From: JAGOGN01 sp036652735
GTDB lineage: Bacteria; Bacillota; Clostridia; Lachnospirales; Lachnospiraceae
Assembly: GCA_036652735.1 (NCBI GenBank)
Contig: JAVVVI010000003.1
Span: forward strand, 44,196-108,195
Direction: 5' to 3'
Length of the DNA stretch: 64,000 bases
Shown: piece after piece, positions 8,977 through 16,691 of the stretch
How positions within the stretch are numbered: the first letter of the stretch is position 1
How the letters are laid out: each line of letters begins with the position of its first letter
Notes under the pieces: model-generated
The model's database searches: none
Seen by the model: the letters and a program-made list of their open reading frames with translations, nothing else
What the model was told of the DNA's origin: nothing
Position numbers and translations under genes: made by a program

Positions 8977-9315
8977 ATGGACAATATGGATAAAGAAAGC
9001 CAAAAGCATAACGTTGAAATTGGACGCAGGCTACAGGAAATCAGAGAAAATCAAGGGTACAAGCAACGACAGTTTGCAGAATATCTAGGAGTAACCGAAG
9101 AAAATTACAGAAGATATGAGGCAGGAACCGTTCGTTTGACCGTAGATAAATTATATACGTTACATGAAAAAGGAAACGTGGATCCCACTTATTTGATTAC
9201 AGGGAATCGTAATGAAGAATTTGATATTAAAGCAGTTTTGGCAAATGGAACAAGGGAACAGCAGAATGAAACGATTAAAAGAGTTTTCGAATATTTGACA
9301 AAAACAAACTTTTAA
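8977..9315 (+). CDS. XRE-family helix-turn-helix regulator
   Basis: The 112-residue protein has a Cro/CI-type helix-turn-helix at about 13-66 (IGRRLQEIRENQGYKQRQFA, then YLGVTEENYRRYEAG), followed by a short helical tail that may dimerise. The start at 8977 is preferred because AAGAGGTG lies 6 bp upstream; in-frame GTG 8968 and ATG 8971 overlap or abut that site. Target genes are unknown. The 125 bp upstream hold AT-rich sequence with TATAAT-like hexamers (8918-8923) but no convincing -35. It may regulate the unrecognised gene 88 bp downstream. Confidence 0.82.
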   Translation: MDNMDKESQKHNVEIGRRLQEIRENQGYKQRQFAEYLGVTEENYRRYEAGTVRLTVDKLYTLHEKGNVDPTYLITGNRNEEFDIKAVLANGTREQQNETIKRVFEYLTKTNF

Positions 9316-9403
9316 TAAATGAGGCAGTACAAAATATTCAAACTCTATGAGATGCATTTAACTTGCAGATATGCAAGGTAAAAATAAAATGTTGGAGGTC
9401 TTC

Positions 9404-10585
9404 ATGGAGGATATTGAAATTGTGTATGAGAGAGACACCGGATTTGGTACGGAACGAAGTCCGGTGCAGGTGAATGCACAGAGTTATGTTACGAATCTTT
9501 TATATCAGATTGCAATTCAAGAACCATACAAGCTTACGGTGTATGAACTTGCACAGCAGTTAAGCCTGGATTTGGAAATGGTGAAAAAACGTTTAAGTGC
9601 AATGGAACAAATAGGAGAGATTCATTGCAGAGGGGGTAGTTATCGGTTATGCTTTCCTGTTTTTCTAAGGAATGATGTGCAAAAAATTACGGTGCTCTTG
9701 AAAAAAAAGACACCGGAAATAGGAGAAAACATTGTAAAATTACTGGATCAGATTCGACCATTTTGTGAACAGTTGAGTTGCAGACAGGTATTCTCCGAAA
9801 GAAGACTGCTGTATCATATACTTTGTGATGAAGTTTTGCTGGGGTTTGCACATGATTTTTGGGAAAAGACGCCGCTTTTTACCACATCCAGGTATGGGAG
9901 AAAACAAAGAAATCGTCTCTTAGTGGGATATGAACGCAGTAATATACTTGCAGGTCACAGCAACCAGATGATTTGTAAGCAGCAGCACTATAGTGGGAAA
10001 AAGATAACCTATATTAGTTTTGGCGATTCCAATGGCAGAAGAAAAGATATGTGTTCCTTATATGAGCAAAGAAAGGAAGACAGTCACACACTGTATGAGA
10101 TGTGTTCACCAATAGTGGGTGATTTATTAACAAGAAAGACTTGGGAAGAGGTCATGGACCAATGCGATAGTTTATTGGAGCGCATTATTTTTTCAAAGCA
10201 GCCGGTGCTCCTTGAAAAAGACGACGAAGAGATCGTTGAATTTCTGGCGGAACTGGGTTATATTACAAAACCGGCATATGGCAGACCAATATATGTTAAA
10301 GTTCCTGTTTTTTTTCCAGAGGAGGAGCAGCTGATTCAGAAAATAGGGGAAGAGCTATTAATGGGGATCCAAACACAGGTGAACCAGCTGATGGAAGCAG
10401 TATTTTTTCAGATTCCGGAATTAACGGCAATCAGACACAAAGTTCAGGAAAAGCATATTGGATATGAGCTTTGGAGGTTATTGGTTGGAGAAATCAACCA
10501 ATATTTAGTAGAGCGGGGAGTTGTTGAAAAGCCTATATTCCGAGATCAGGAAGGAAGATTTCTACAGAGCATTTATTTTAATTAA
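9404..10585 (+). CDS. Unrecognised protein with predicted winged-helix N-terminus
   Basis: I do not recognise this 393-residue soluble protein. Residues about 40-85 (LTVYELAQQLSLDLEMVKKR, then LSAMEQIGEIHCRGGSYRL) look like a winged helix-turn-helix. The remainder is helical with no membrane segment or catalytic motif I can name. The ATG at 9404 follows GGAGG by 5 bp; an upstream in-frame ATG at 9371 has no such site. It sits behind the XRE gene and ends at a strong hairpin, so the two may form a small regulatory unit. A transcription regulator is the best guess, not a firm call. Confidence 0.55.
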   Translation: MEDIEIVYERDTGFGTERSPVQVNAQSYVTNLLYQIAIQEPYKLTVYELAQQLSLDLEMVKKRLSAMEQIGEIHCRGGSYRLCFPVFLRNDVQKITVLLKKKTPEIGENIVKLLDQIRPFCEQLSCRQVFSERRLLYHILCDEVLLGFAHDFWEKTPLFTTSRYGRKQRNRLLVGYERSNILAGHSNQMICKQQHYSGKKITYISFGDSNGRRKDMCSLYEQRKEDSHTLYEMCSPIVGDLLTRKTWEEVMDQCDSLLERIIFSKQPVLLEKDDEEIVEFLAELGYITKPAYGRPIYVKVPVFFPEEEQLIQKIGEELLMGIQTQVNQLMEAVFFQIPELTAIRHKVQEKHIGYELWRLLVGEINQYLVERGVVEKPIFRDQEGRFLQSIYFN

Positions 10586-10590
10586 GTGAT

Positions 10591-10618
10591 AAGAGCAGGT
10601 AATGGAATACCTGCTCTT
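10591..10618 (+). terminator. Perfect 11-bp hairpin after the winged-helix gene
   Basis: AAGAGCAGGTA (10591-10601) pairs with TACCTGCTCTT (10608-10618) around ATGGAA. The T-tail is weak (AATTAT). Confidence 0.65.
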
Positions 10619-10711
10619 AATTATGGAACAAAATAAAAAATAGGTGTAACTATTTCAGTCTTTTTGCGAATAATAAATAGAAACCTATTTTTAAGTGAAA
10701 GGAAACATGAT

Positions 10712-11266
10712 ATGATGAAGAGAATAATAGTATTAATTTTAACGGGGGCAATGATACTTACCTCATTGACTGCCTGTGGAACGAAGAATCAGGATAACAA
10801 TAAGGAAGGGGTAAAAACGGTAGATCTTGACAAGCTTGTAGCAAGTGTAAAAGAGGCCTATGGAGATGAGTATACTCCGGATATGGTGTATGATGAGGCA
10901 GCACTGGAAGAGATGTTTGGATTGCCAAAAGAATTATATGAGCAGGCAATTGCAGAGGGACCAATGATTAGCAACTCAAGTGATGTGTTTGTTGCAGTAA
11001 AAGCAGCAAAAGAGAAAGCAGAACAAGTTGAAAAAGCGTTGAATGATTACCGTGATTATCTTGTAAATGAATCCATGCAGTATCCAACCAACAAGGTGAA
11101 AGTACAGGCCAGCAAGGTGATTCGCCATGGTGATTATGTGTTTTTTGTTTTACTTGGAGGGATTCCAATGGAAACAGAAGACAAAGGTGAAGAAGCAATT
11201 TTGACAAAAGCCAAAGAACGGGTTAAAATTGCAGTGGATGTTATAGACGGTTATTTTAAAGAATAA
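10712..11266 (+). CDS. DUF4358-type lipoprotein
   Basis: The 184-residue protein begins with a lipoprotein signal: MMKRIIVLILTG, a hydrophobic core and the lipobox LTAC, with Cys at about residue 22. The exported part matches in style the DUF4358 proteins common in Lachnospiraceae (a DLDKLVASVKEAYG start and a central KVIRHGDYVFFVLLG strand). The function is unknown. The start at 10712 follows AAAGG by 9 bp; the upstream in-frame ATG at 10664 would add 16 residues before the signal and overlaps a small inverted repeat. The gene precedes an ECF sigma gene and the O-acylation pair, and DUF4358 proteins are often near such genes. Confidence 0.8.
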   Translation: MMKRIIVLILTGAMILTSLTACGTKNQDNNKEGVKTVDLDKLVASVKEAYGDEYTPDMVYDEAALEEMFGLPKELYEQAIAEGPMISNSSDVFVAVKAAKEKAEQVEKALNDYRDYLVNESMQYPTNKVKVQASKVIRHGDYVFFVLLGGIPMETEDKGEEAILTKAKERVKIAVDVIDGYFKE

Positions 11267-11268
11267 AG

Positions 11269-11287
11269 CAGGTCCTTATGTGACCTG
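11269..11287 (+). other. Hairpin between lipoprotein and sigma factor genes
   Basis: CAGGTC (11269-11274) and GACCTG (11282-11287) form a 6-bp stem with a 7-base loop and no T-tail. It may be a weak terminator or a processing stem. It overlaps the GTG at 11287, making that start unlikely for the next gene. Confidence 0.4.
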
Positions 11288-11310
11288 TGAAGGGGAACAT
11301 GGGAGAGCAT

Positions 11311-11871
11311 ATGGAACACAGCCAGGAATGGGAAGACAAGGTGGATTTTGAAAAATTTCTCTCCGGGGAAGCCGGCGGATTTGAACGCCTGGTACTCAGA
11401 TACAAGAATCCATTGATTTTTTTTATAAAGAGATATGTGACTGCTTTTGACTTAGCGGAGGAAATTGCCCAGGATACGTTTGCAGATTTTTATGAATTTG
11501 CCAATCGCTATAATGGAAAAGCCTCCATTAAAACCTATTTGTTTACAATAGGGAAAAATAAGGCAATCACCTATTTAAGAAAAAATGGAAGAATCTCCTA
11601 TTTGGAAGAAGAATATGAGATTCAGGCGGAACTGGATTTGGAGAGAGCCATTGTAGCAGAAGAAGAAAAAACCTATTTAATAAAAGCACTTGGTCGCATG
11701 AATAAAGACTATAGCCGGGTGCTTTTATTGGTGATATACGAAAATATGTCCTATAAAGAGGTGGCAGCAGTAATGAAAAAAACAATGCCACAGATTAAAA
11801 TATTAGTTCACAGAGCAAAGAAAGCATTGAAAAAGCAGTTAGAAAGTGAAGGATTTGTCTATGAAAAGTGA
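11311..11871 (+). CDS. ECF-type RNA polymerase sigma factor
   Basis: The 186-residue protein has a region 2 domain (about 15-85, with the DLAEEIAQDTFADFYEFANR stretch and an AITYLRKNGR end) and a region 4 helix-turn-helix (about 125-175, YENMSYKEVAAVMKKTMPQI). This is the two-domain form of extracytoplasmic-function sigma factors that respond to envelope signals. In-frame starts at 11287 (GTG), 11299 and 11311 are possible; 11311 has GGAG at 5 bp. The next gene overlaps its end by 11 bp and encodes a small membrane protein, the usual place for an anti-sigma factor. Confidence 0.88.
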   Translation: MEHSQEWEDKVDFEKFLSGEAGGFERLVLRYKNPLIFFIKRYVTAFDLAEEIAQDTFADFYEFANRYNGKASIKTYLFTIGKNKAITYLRKNGRISYLEEEYEIQAELDLERAIVAEEEKTYLIKALGRMNKDYSRVLLLVIYENMSYKEVAAVMKKTMPQIKILVHRAKKALKKQLESEGFVYEK

Positions 11872-12259
11872 TAGAGACTTTATGGAGGGGGTATACGCAA
11901 GGGCTGCACAGCTTCATGCACAAGCAGAGGCTGAACTTGATAATACAATTATGAAAAAGTTAAAAAGGCGTGGAGCTATGAAAAAAAACAGCTATCGTCT
12001 TGCAGTAACAGTATTGTTGATTTTATGCCTGTTTACAGGTATGAAATTCAATACACTTTCTCCGGATCAGCACAAGATAGATGCTGCTCCAGATGGAATA
12101 GTCCAGAATAATGAGGCAAAAGATAAGCGGATTCGAAGTATGGAAGAGGTGCCCCGGCTTTCTGTTACTCCTAACATAAAAATCAGGATGCATAGTGCAG
12201 AATACTGGAAAAATGACATAGTAAGACATAGAACAAGAAATCAAAGTATAGATCGATAG
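11861..12259 (+). CDS. Small single-pass membrane protein, possible anti-sigma factor
   Basis: The 133-residue protein has a basic cytoplasmic N-terminus (1-45), one membrane segment (about 46-64, YRLAVTVLLILCLFTGMKF) and a short external tail. It overlaps the sigma gene by 11 bp and starts at an ATG 7 bp after GAAGGA. Position and topology suggest a partner or anti-sigma factor, but there is no zinc-binding HxxxCxxC motif and no domain I recognise. The tail ends abruptly in a basic stretch, so a shortened anti-sigma protein is possible. Confidence 0.55.
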   Translation: MKSDRDFMEGVYARAAQLHAQAEAELDNTIMKKLKRRGAMKKNSYRLAVTVLLILCLFTGMKFNTLSPDQHKIDAAPDGIVQNNEAKDKRIRSMEEVPRLSVTPNIKIRMHSAEYWKNDIVRHRTRNQSIDR

Positions 12260-12268
12260 AGGTGAACA

Positions 12269-13678
12269 ATGGTATTTAGCAGCATTCTTTTTTTATTTCA
12301 GTTTTTACCCGTGGTTCTTATTCTGTATTTTATATGCGGAAAATTAATCCATTCCGTACAGGCAAAAAATATGGTGTTGTTTATAACCAGTTTGTTTTTT
12401 TACGCATGGGGAGAACCCATCTATGTTCTTTTAATGATTTTTTCTACTTTAGTAGACTTTTATCATGGTGGAAAAGTGGAAAAGTACATGGAACAAGGGA
12501 ATAAAAACCGTGCAAAGATGCATGTGATGTGGTCGGTAATGATTAATTTAGCATTGCTGGGATTTTTTAAGTACACAGATTTTTTTATTGCAATTATAAA
12601 TCAGGTAACAAAGGCGGATCTTCCACTATTAAATCTGCCACTTCCAATTGGAATCTCATTTTATACATTCCAAACCATGTCTTATACAATTGATATCTAT
12701 AGGGGAGAAGCAAAAGCCCAGAAAAATATGATTTCCTTTGGAACCTATGTGGCTTTATTTCCACAGTTGATTGCAGGTCCCATTGTTCGATATCAGACCA
12801 TAGCAGCTGAACTGGAGAATAGAAAAGTAACCTGGGAAGGTTTGGCATCAGGCGTTAGAATCTTTATAATCGGACTTGGGAAAAAAGTCTTGATTGCCAA
12901 TAACGTGGGGTTATTATGGGACAATGTTAAGACCATGGGGAACAGTCAAATATCGGTACTTACAGCATGGCTGGGAATTCTGGCTTATTTCTTTCAGATT
13001 TATTTTGATTTTTCCGGGTATAGTGATATGGCAATTGGTTTGGGGCGAATGTTTGGATTCCATTTTCCCGATAATTTTAATTATCCTTATATGTCAAAAA
13101 GCATTACGGAATTTTGGCGAAGATGGCATATTTCATTGGGAACCTGGTTCCGGGAGTATGTGTATATTCCTTTGGGAGGAAATAAAAAAGGACCGGTAAA
13201 ACAGGTAAGAAATATTTTAATTGTCTGGATTTTAACCGGAATCTGGCATGGAGCCAATTGGAATTTCCTGCTTTGGGGACTTTATTTTGGAGTATTGCTA
13301 CTGTTGGAAAAATTTGTATGGGGAAAAATGTTAGAGAAAATCCCTGTGTTTTTCAGACATTGTTATGCCATTTTCTGCGTAATAATTGGATGGGTTCTAT
13401 TTGCATTTGATTCACTGAACCAGGGAGTGGAATATTTACAGATTTTATTTGGAAGTGGTGGAGTTGCTGGGATAAATTCAGAATTCCCATATTTACTAAT
13501 GACGAATGTGCTATTATTGCTGATTGCAGCAATTGCATCAACAGATCTGCCTAAGAAATTTGTACGTGGTTTTCATCTGGAAAAATACGAAATTCTATTT
13601 ATGGCTGCGGTATTCATTTTATCAGTAGCGTATTTAGTGGATGCCACCTATAATCCATTCTTATATTTTAGATTCTAA
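12269..13678 (+). CDS. MBOAT-family O-acyltransferase (AlgI/PatA-like)
   Basis: Membrane-bound O-acyltransferase of 469 residues with about eleven membrane segments. These proteins pass acyl groups, usually acetyl, across the membrane to an extracellular glycan such as alginate, peptidoglycan or teichoic acid. The family motifs are visible: the central FYFQIYFDFSGYSDMAIGLG-like helix, SITEFWRRWHISLGTWFREY, and GIWHGANWNF with the presumed catalytic histidine (about residue 329). The start overlaps GAGGTG spacing well. It is followed after 24 bp by a DHHW-family protein, the normal partner that completes the transfer outside the cell. Confidence 0.93.
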   Translation: MVFSSILFLFQFLPVVLILYFICGKLIHSVQAKNMVLFITSLFFYAWGEPIYVLLMIFSTLVDFYHGGKVEKYMEQGNKNRAKMHVMWSVMINLALLGFFKYTDFFIAIINQVTKADLPLLNLPLPIGISFYTFQTMSYTIDIYRGEAKAQKNMISFGTYVALFPQLIAGPIVRYQTIAAELENRKVTWEGLASGVRIFIIGLGKKVLIANNVGLLWDNVKTMGNSQISVLTAWLGILAYFFQIYFDFSGYSDMAIGLGRMFGFHFPDNFNYPYMSKSITEFWRRWHISLGTWFREYVYIPLGGNKKGPVKQVRNILIVWILTGIWHGANWNFLLWGLYFGVLLLLEKFVWGKMLEKIPVFFRHCYAIFCVIIGWVLFAFDSLNQGVEYLQILFGSGGVAGINSEFPYLLMTNVLLLLIAAIASTDLPKKFVRGFHLEKYEILFMAAVFILSVAYLVDATYNPFLYFRF

Positions 13679-13702
13679 TGACGGAGGAAAGGAGCACCTA
13701 GA

Positions 13703-14833
13703 ATGAGAAAAAAAGTATTGGTTATTCTCTTTTTTATTGGAATATTTGGATTCAGTCTCACATCACTAATCAAAAAAGATCGAACCTTTTCAGAGAATGA
13801 AAACCGTTATTTGGCAAACTGTCCGAAACCCACCATTGAAACGGTATTTAATGGAAAATTTGAAAAAGAATATGAGACCTATGTGACGGATCAGTTTGTC
13901 CTTCGTGATTCCATGATTGGACTTAAAACATATGCGGATTTGTGTTTGGGAAAAGTAGAGAGCAATGGTGTTTATTTAGGGAAAAAAGGGTATTTAATGG
14001 AAAAATTCGATTATAAAACCTTTGAAACGGAACTTGCTAAGGAAAATGAAGATGCATTATGTGAATTTGTGAAGGATCATGCTGAGTTAGTAAAAGAAGG
14101 ACGGCTTCAGGTCCTACTGGTTCCTACAGCGACACAAATTTTACAGGATAAGCTGCCGCCACTTGCAGTGCCATACAATCAGCACCTAATATTAGAACGG
14201 ATAAAAGATAAAATACCGGCTGCGTTTGTTCCGGTGGAAGATAGCTTAAAAATGCATGGGAAAGAAGCACTTTTTTATCGGACAGATCATCATTGGACCA
14301 CACTTGGAGCTTATTATGGATATAAGGCATGGGCGAAAAAATCCGGAGTAAAGCCATTGCCCACAACGGCATTTCACAGAAAAGAAGTTACCAAAGAGTT
14401 TTATGGAACGCTGTCTTCTAAAGTGAATATATATCTAAAACCGGATAACATACAACTTTATTATCCAAAGGAACCACGGGAGTACCAACTGGACTATGAT
14501 TTGGGTGTATCCCAGAAAAAGTCTCTGTATGATATGGAGGCATTGAAAAAAAAGGATAAGTATGCTGTGTTTTTAGGTGGTAATTATGGATTGGTGGATA
14601 TTAAAACCCAGGTAAAGAATGGACGGAAACTAGTCATTATCAAGGATTCTTTTGCACATTCCATGGTACCATTCCTGACGGAGCATTTTGAAGAACTTTA
14701 TATGGTTGATTTAAGATATTACAATGCAAGTATAAAAACCTTTATTAAGGAAAATAAAATCACAGATATTTTGGTACTCTATAATTTGTCTAATTTAGCA
14801 ACCGATCGCACAATTAAAAGAATAAACAAATAA
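13703..14833 (+). CDS. DHHW-family (AlgJ/AlgX-like) extracellular acyl-transfer protein
   Basis: The 376-residue protein has one N-terminal membrane anchor (about 4-24) and an external SGNH-like domain. The name-giving motif is present in RTDHHWTTLGAYYGY (about 193-207), with a later KDSFAHSMVP segment that supplies the family serine. DHHW proteins pair with MBOAT acyltransferases to acetylate cell-surface polymers. The gene follows the MBOAT gene by 24 bp with AAAGGAG, so the pair is an operon, probably with the upstream ECF sigma pair. Immediately after the stop lies the fragment of a glycosidase gene. Confidence 0.85.
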   Translation: MRKKVLVILFFIGIFGFSLTSLIKKDRTFSENENRYLANCPKPTIETVFNGKFEKEYETYVTDQFVLRDSMIGLKTYADLCLGKVESNGVYLGKKGYLMEKFDYKTFETELAKENEDALCEFVKDHAELVKEGRLQVLLVPTATQILQDKLPPLAVPYNQHLILERIKDKIPAAFVPVEDSLKMHGKEALFYRTDHHWTTLGAYYGYKAWAKKSGVKPLPTTAFHRKEVTKEFYGTLSSKVNIYLKPDNIQLYYPKEPREYQLDYDLGVSQKKSLYDMEALKKKDKYAVFLGGNYGLVDIKTQVKNGRKLVIIKDSFAHSMVPFLTEHFEELYMVDLRYYNASIKTFIKENKITDILVLYNLSNLATDRTIKRINK

Positions 14834-14842
14834 TATAGGAGG

Positions 14843-14971
14843 AAGCTCAAGGATAGTTTCCAGGCGGTTCTTACAGCTGTAAAAAAAGGAACGCTGTCAG
14901 AAAAGCGAATTAACCAATCCCTAAAGCGAATTTTGAAAGTCAAATTTTCAGAAAACTTGACAAGACCGTAA
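14843..14971 (+). pseudogene. C-terminal relic of a glycoside hydrolase family 3 (NagZ-like) gene
   Basis: Starting ten bases after the DHHW stop, an open frame without a plausible start reads KLKDSFQAVLTAVKKGTLSE then KRINQSLKRILKVKFSENL and stops at 14969-14971. The pattern AVKxGxLSExRIxxSxxRILxxK is the typical C-terminal end of NagZ/GH3 beta-N-acetylhexosaminidases. Only about 42 residues remain; the catalytic domain is gone. It implies that a glycosidase gene was once here and was deleted between the DHHW gene and this end. Its last 15 bases now carry the -35 of the DEAD-box gene promoter. Confidence 0.6.
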
Positions 14972-14985
14972 TTTTAGTGTATGCT
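14957..14985 (+). promoter_or_regulatory. Promoter for the DEAD-box helicase gene
   Basis: TTGACA (14957-14962), 17-base spacer and TATGCT (14980-14985). Transcription would start near 14992, giving a leader of about 110 bases. Confidence 0.7.
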
Positions 14986-15009
14986 TGTATGGAGATTCAG
15001 AGACGGTAG

Positions 15010-15042
15010 ACCAGCACTCGATGAAAGGGTGCTGGTTTTTTT
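15010..15042 (+). terminator. Leader terminator (possible attenuator) of the DEAD-box gene
   Basis: ACCAGCAC pairs with GTGCTGGT around an 11-base loop, followed by seven T. It lies about 18 bases into the predicted leader and 62 bp before the start codon, so full transcription needs read-through. The 10-mer AGACGGTAGA occurs just before it (15001-15010) and again after it (15050-15059). Confidence 0.7.
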
Positions 15043-15103
15043 AAATTCAAGACGGTAGATAGTTTGCAAGGCAGGCTGTTTAGCGTCTAAAGATGAGGTA
15101 AAA

Positions 15104-16591
15104 ATGAAATTAATGAACAATGAAGAAGTAACGATTCATCCCGATATTATCCGCGCAATTGAAGAAATGGGATTTGAGCAGATGACACCAATCCAGGAGC
15201 AGGCAATTCCGGTGCTTCTAAGCGGTAAGGATATTATAGGGCAGGCACAGACAGGAACAGGAAAAACAGCAGCATTTGGCATACCATTAGTTCAGATGGT
15301 AGATCAGGAACAGCAGGGAGTACAGGGACTTATTTTGTGTCCTACAAGAGAACTTGCCATTCAGGCAGCACAGGAAATACGCAAATTTTCTAAATTTATG
15401 CAGGGAATTAAGGTATTACCTATTTATGGTGGACAGGACATCAGTAATCAGATTCGTTCGTTACGAACAGCGGTATCAATTGTAGTAGGTACGCCGGGAC
15501 GAGTAATGGATCATATGAGAAGAAACACATTGAAGCTAAATAATGTGCGGACGGTGGTGTTGGACGAGGCAGATGAGATGTTGAATATGGGATTTCGCGA
15601 AGATATTGAGACAATATTAGAGAAGATTCCACAGCAGCATCAGACTGCATTATTTTCGGCCACCATGCCAAAAGCAATTTTGGATATTACTAAGAAGTAT
15701 CAGAATGATGCAGTGCTTATTAAAGTTGCAGCAAAAGAGATGACAGTTCCACTGATCAAACAATATTATTATGAGGTCAGCAGACAGAACAAAGAAGAAG
15801 CAATTACACGATTGCTGGATTATTACAACCCACAGCGTACACTTATTTTTTGTAATACCAAGAGAATGGTGGATGAAATCAGTGATAATCTAAAGGGAAG
15901 AGGATATTTTGCCGAAGCACTTCATGGAGACTTGAATCAGACACAGCGAGACAAAGTTATGCACAGCTTTAGAAATGGCGGAGTTAATATTTTAATTGCC
16001 ACAGATGTAGCGGCAAGAGGAATCGATGTGGATGATGTGGAAGCGGTTATTAATTTTGATGTTCCGCAGGATATTGAATATTATGTTCATAGAATCGGAA
16101 GAACAGGAAGAGCCGGGAAAAAAGGACGTGCATTTACATTGATTGTTGGAAAAGATGTGTTCAAGATAAGAGACATTGAACATTATTGCAAGACAACCAT
16201 TACAGCACGAACACTTCCATCCGTGGCTGATATTACACAGGTAAAAGCAGAAAAAATTCTGGATAAGGTGTTAGATACATGGAAATCCAATGATTTGGAT
16301 TCTATGACAAAGATGATTGAAAATACGTTGAATGAAGAAGAATGTACGGCCATTGAATTGGCAGCAGCATTTTTAAAGATGCATATGGGTCAGGAATTGG
16401 AAGATATTCCGGAAGAGAAGTATGTAGACAGACAGCGTAACAATCGGAAGCCTTCCGGTAACAAAGGTGCTCCAATGAGAAATAATCGTGATCGGGACAG
16501 ATACAAAGGACATCGTGGGAAAGCAGACAGTCAGGCTTTTGCAGCAAAGAAAGATGTACGAAGAAAACGACCAAAGACCATAGAGAGATAG
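15104..16591 (+). CDS. cshA: DEAD-box ATP-dependent RNA helicase (CshA-like)
   Basis: The 495-residue protein has all DEAD-box motifs: Q motif GFEQMTPIQ (about 23-31), Walker A AQTGTGKT (48-55), PTRELA, DEAD (about 150), SAT, ARGID and HRIGRTGR. The C-terminus is a basic tail rich in Asn, Arg and Lys (about 445-495), typical of CshA, which unwinds structured RNA in cold adaptation, ribosome assembly and the RNA degradosome. A ribosome site GATGAGG lies ahead of the ATG. The leader carries a conditional-looking terminator and the gene ends in a strong terminator, so it is monocistronic. Confidence 0.92.
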   Translation: MKLMNNEEVTIHPDIIRAIEEMGFEQMTPIQEQAIPVLLSGKDIIGQAQTGTGKTAAFGIPLVQMVDQEQQGVQGLILCPTRELAIQAAQEIRKFSKFMQGIKVLPIYGGQDISNQIRSLRTAVSIVVGTPGRVMDHMRRNTLKLNNVRTVVLDEADEMLNMGFREDIETILEKIPQQHQTALFSATMPKAILDITKKYQNDAVLIKVAAKEMTVPLIKQYYYEVSRQNKEEAITRLLDYYNPQRTLIFCNTKRMVDEISDNLKGRGYFAEALHGDLNQTQRDKVMHSFRNGGVNILIATDVAARGIDVDDVEAVINFDVPQDIEYYVHRIGRTGRAGKKGRAFTLIVGKDVFKIRDIEHYCKTTITARTLPSVADITQVKAEKILDKVLDTWKSNDLDSMTKMIENTLNEEECTAIELAAAFLKMHMGQELEDIPEEKYVDRQRNNRKPSGNKGAPMRNNRDRDRYKGHRGKADSQAFAAKKDVRRKRPKTIER

Positions 16592-16596
16592 TGTGC

Positions 16597-16638
16597 AAAA
16601 GAGAAAGAAAAGGAGTTCCTTTCTTTCTCTTTTTTTTG
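16597..16638 (+). terminator. Terminator after the DEAD-box gene
   Basis: AGAGAAAGAAAAGG pairs with CCTTTCTTTCTCT around AGTT, followed by a run of eight T. Confidence 0.85.
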
Positions 16639-16664
16639 CATTTTTCAGAAAGCTTTGGTATAAT
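16636..16664 (+). promoter_or_regulatory. Promoter for the pyrophosphatase gene
   Basis: TTGCAT (16636-16641), 17-base spacer ending in TGG, then TATAAT (16659-16664). The -35 shares bases with the T-run of the preceding terminator. Confidence 0.75.
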
Positions 16665-16691
16665 GAAAAAAATGTAGACTTGAAAGGTTAA

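Noticed and set aside
9362..9377. Small stem-loop CTTGCA-GATA-TGCAAG before the winged-helix gene
   Set aside because: Six base pairs without a T-run in AT-rich DNA; too weak to call a terminator or operator.
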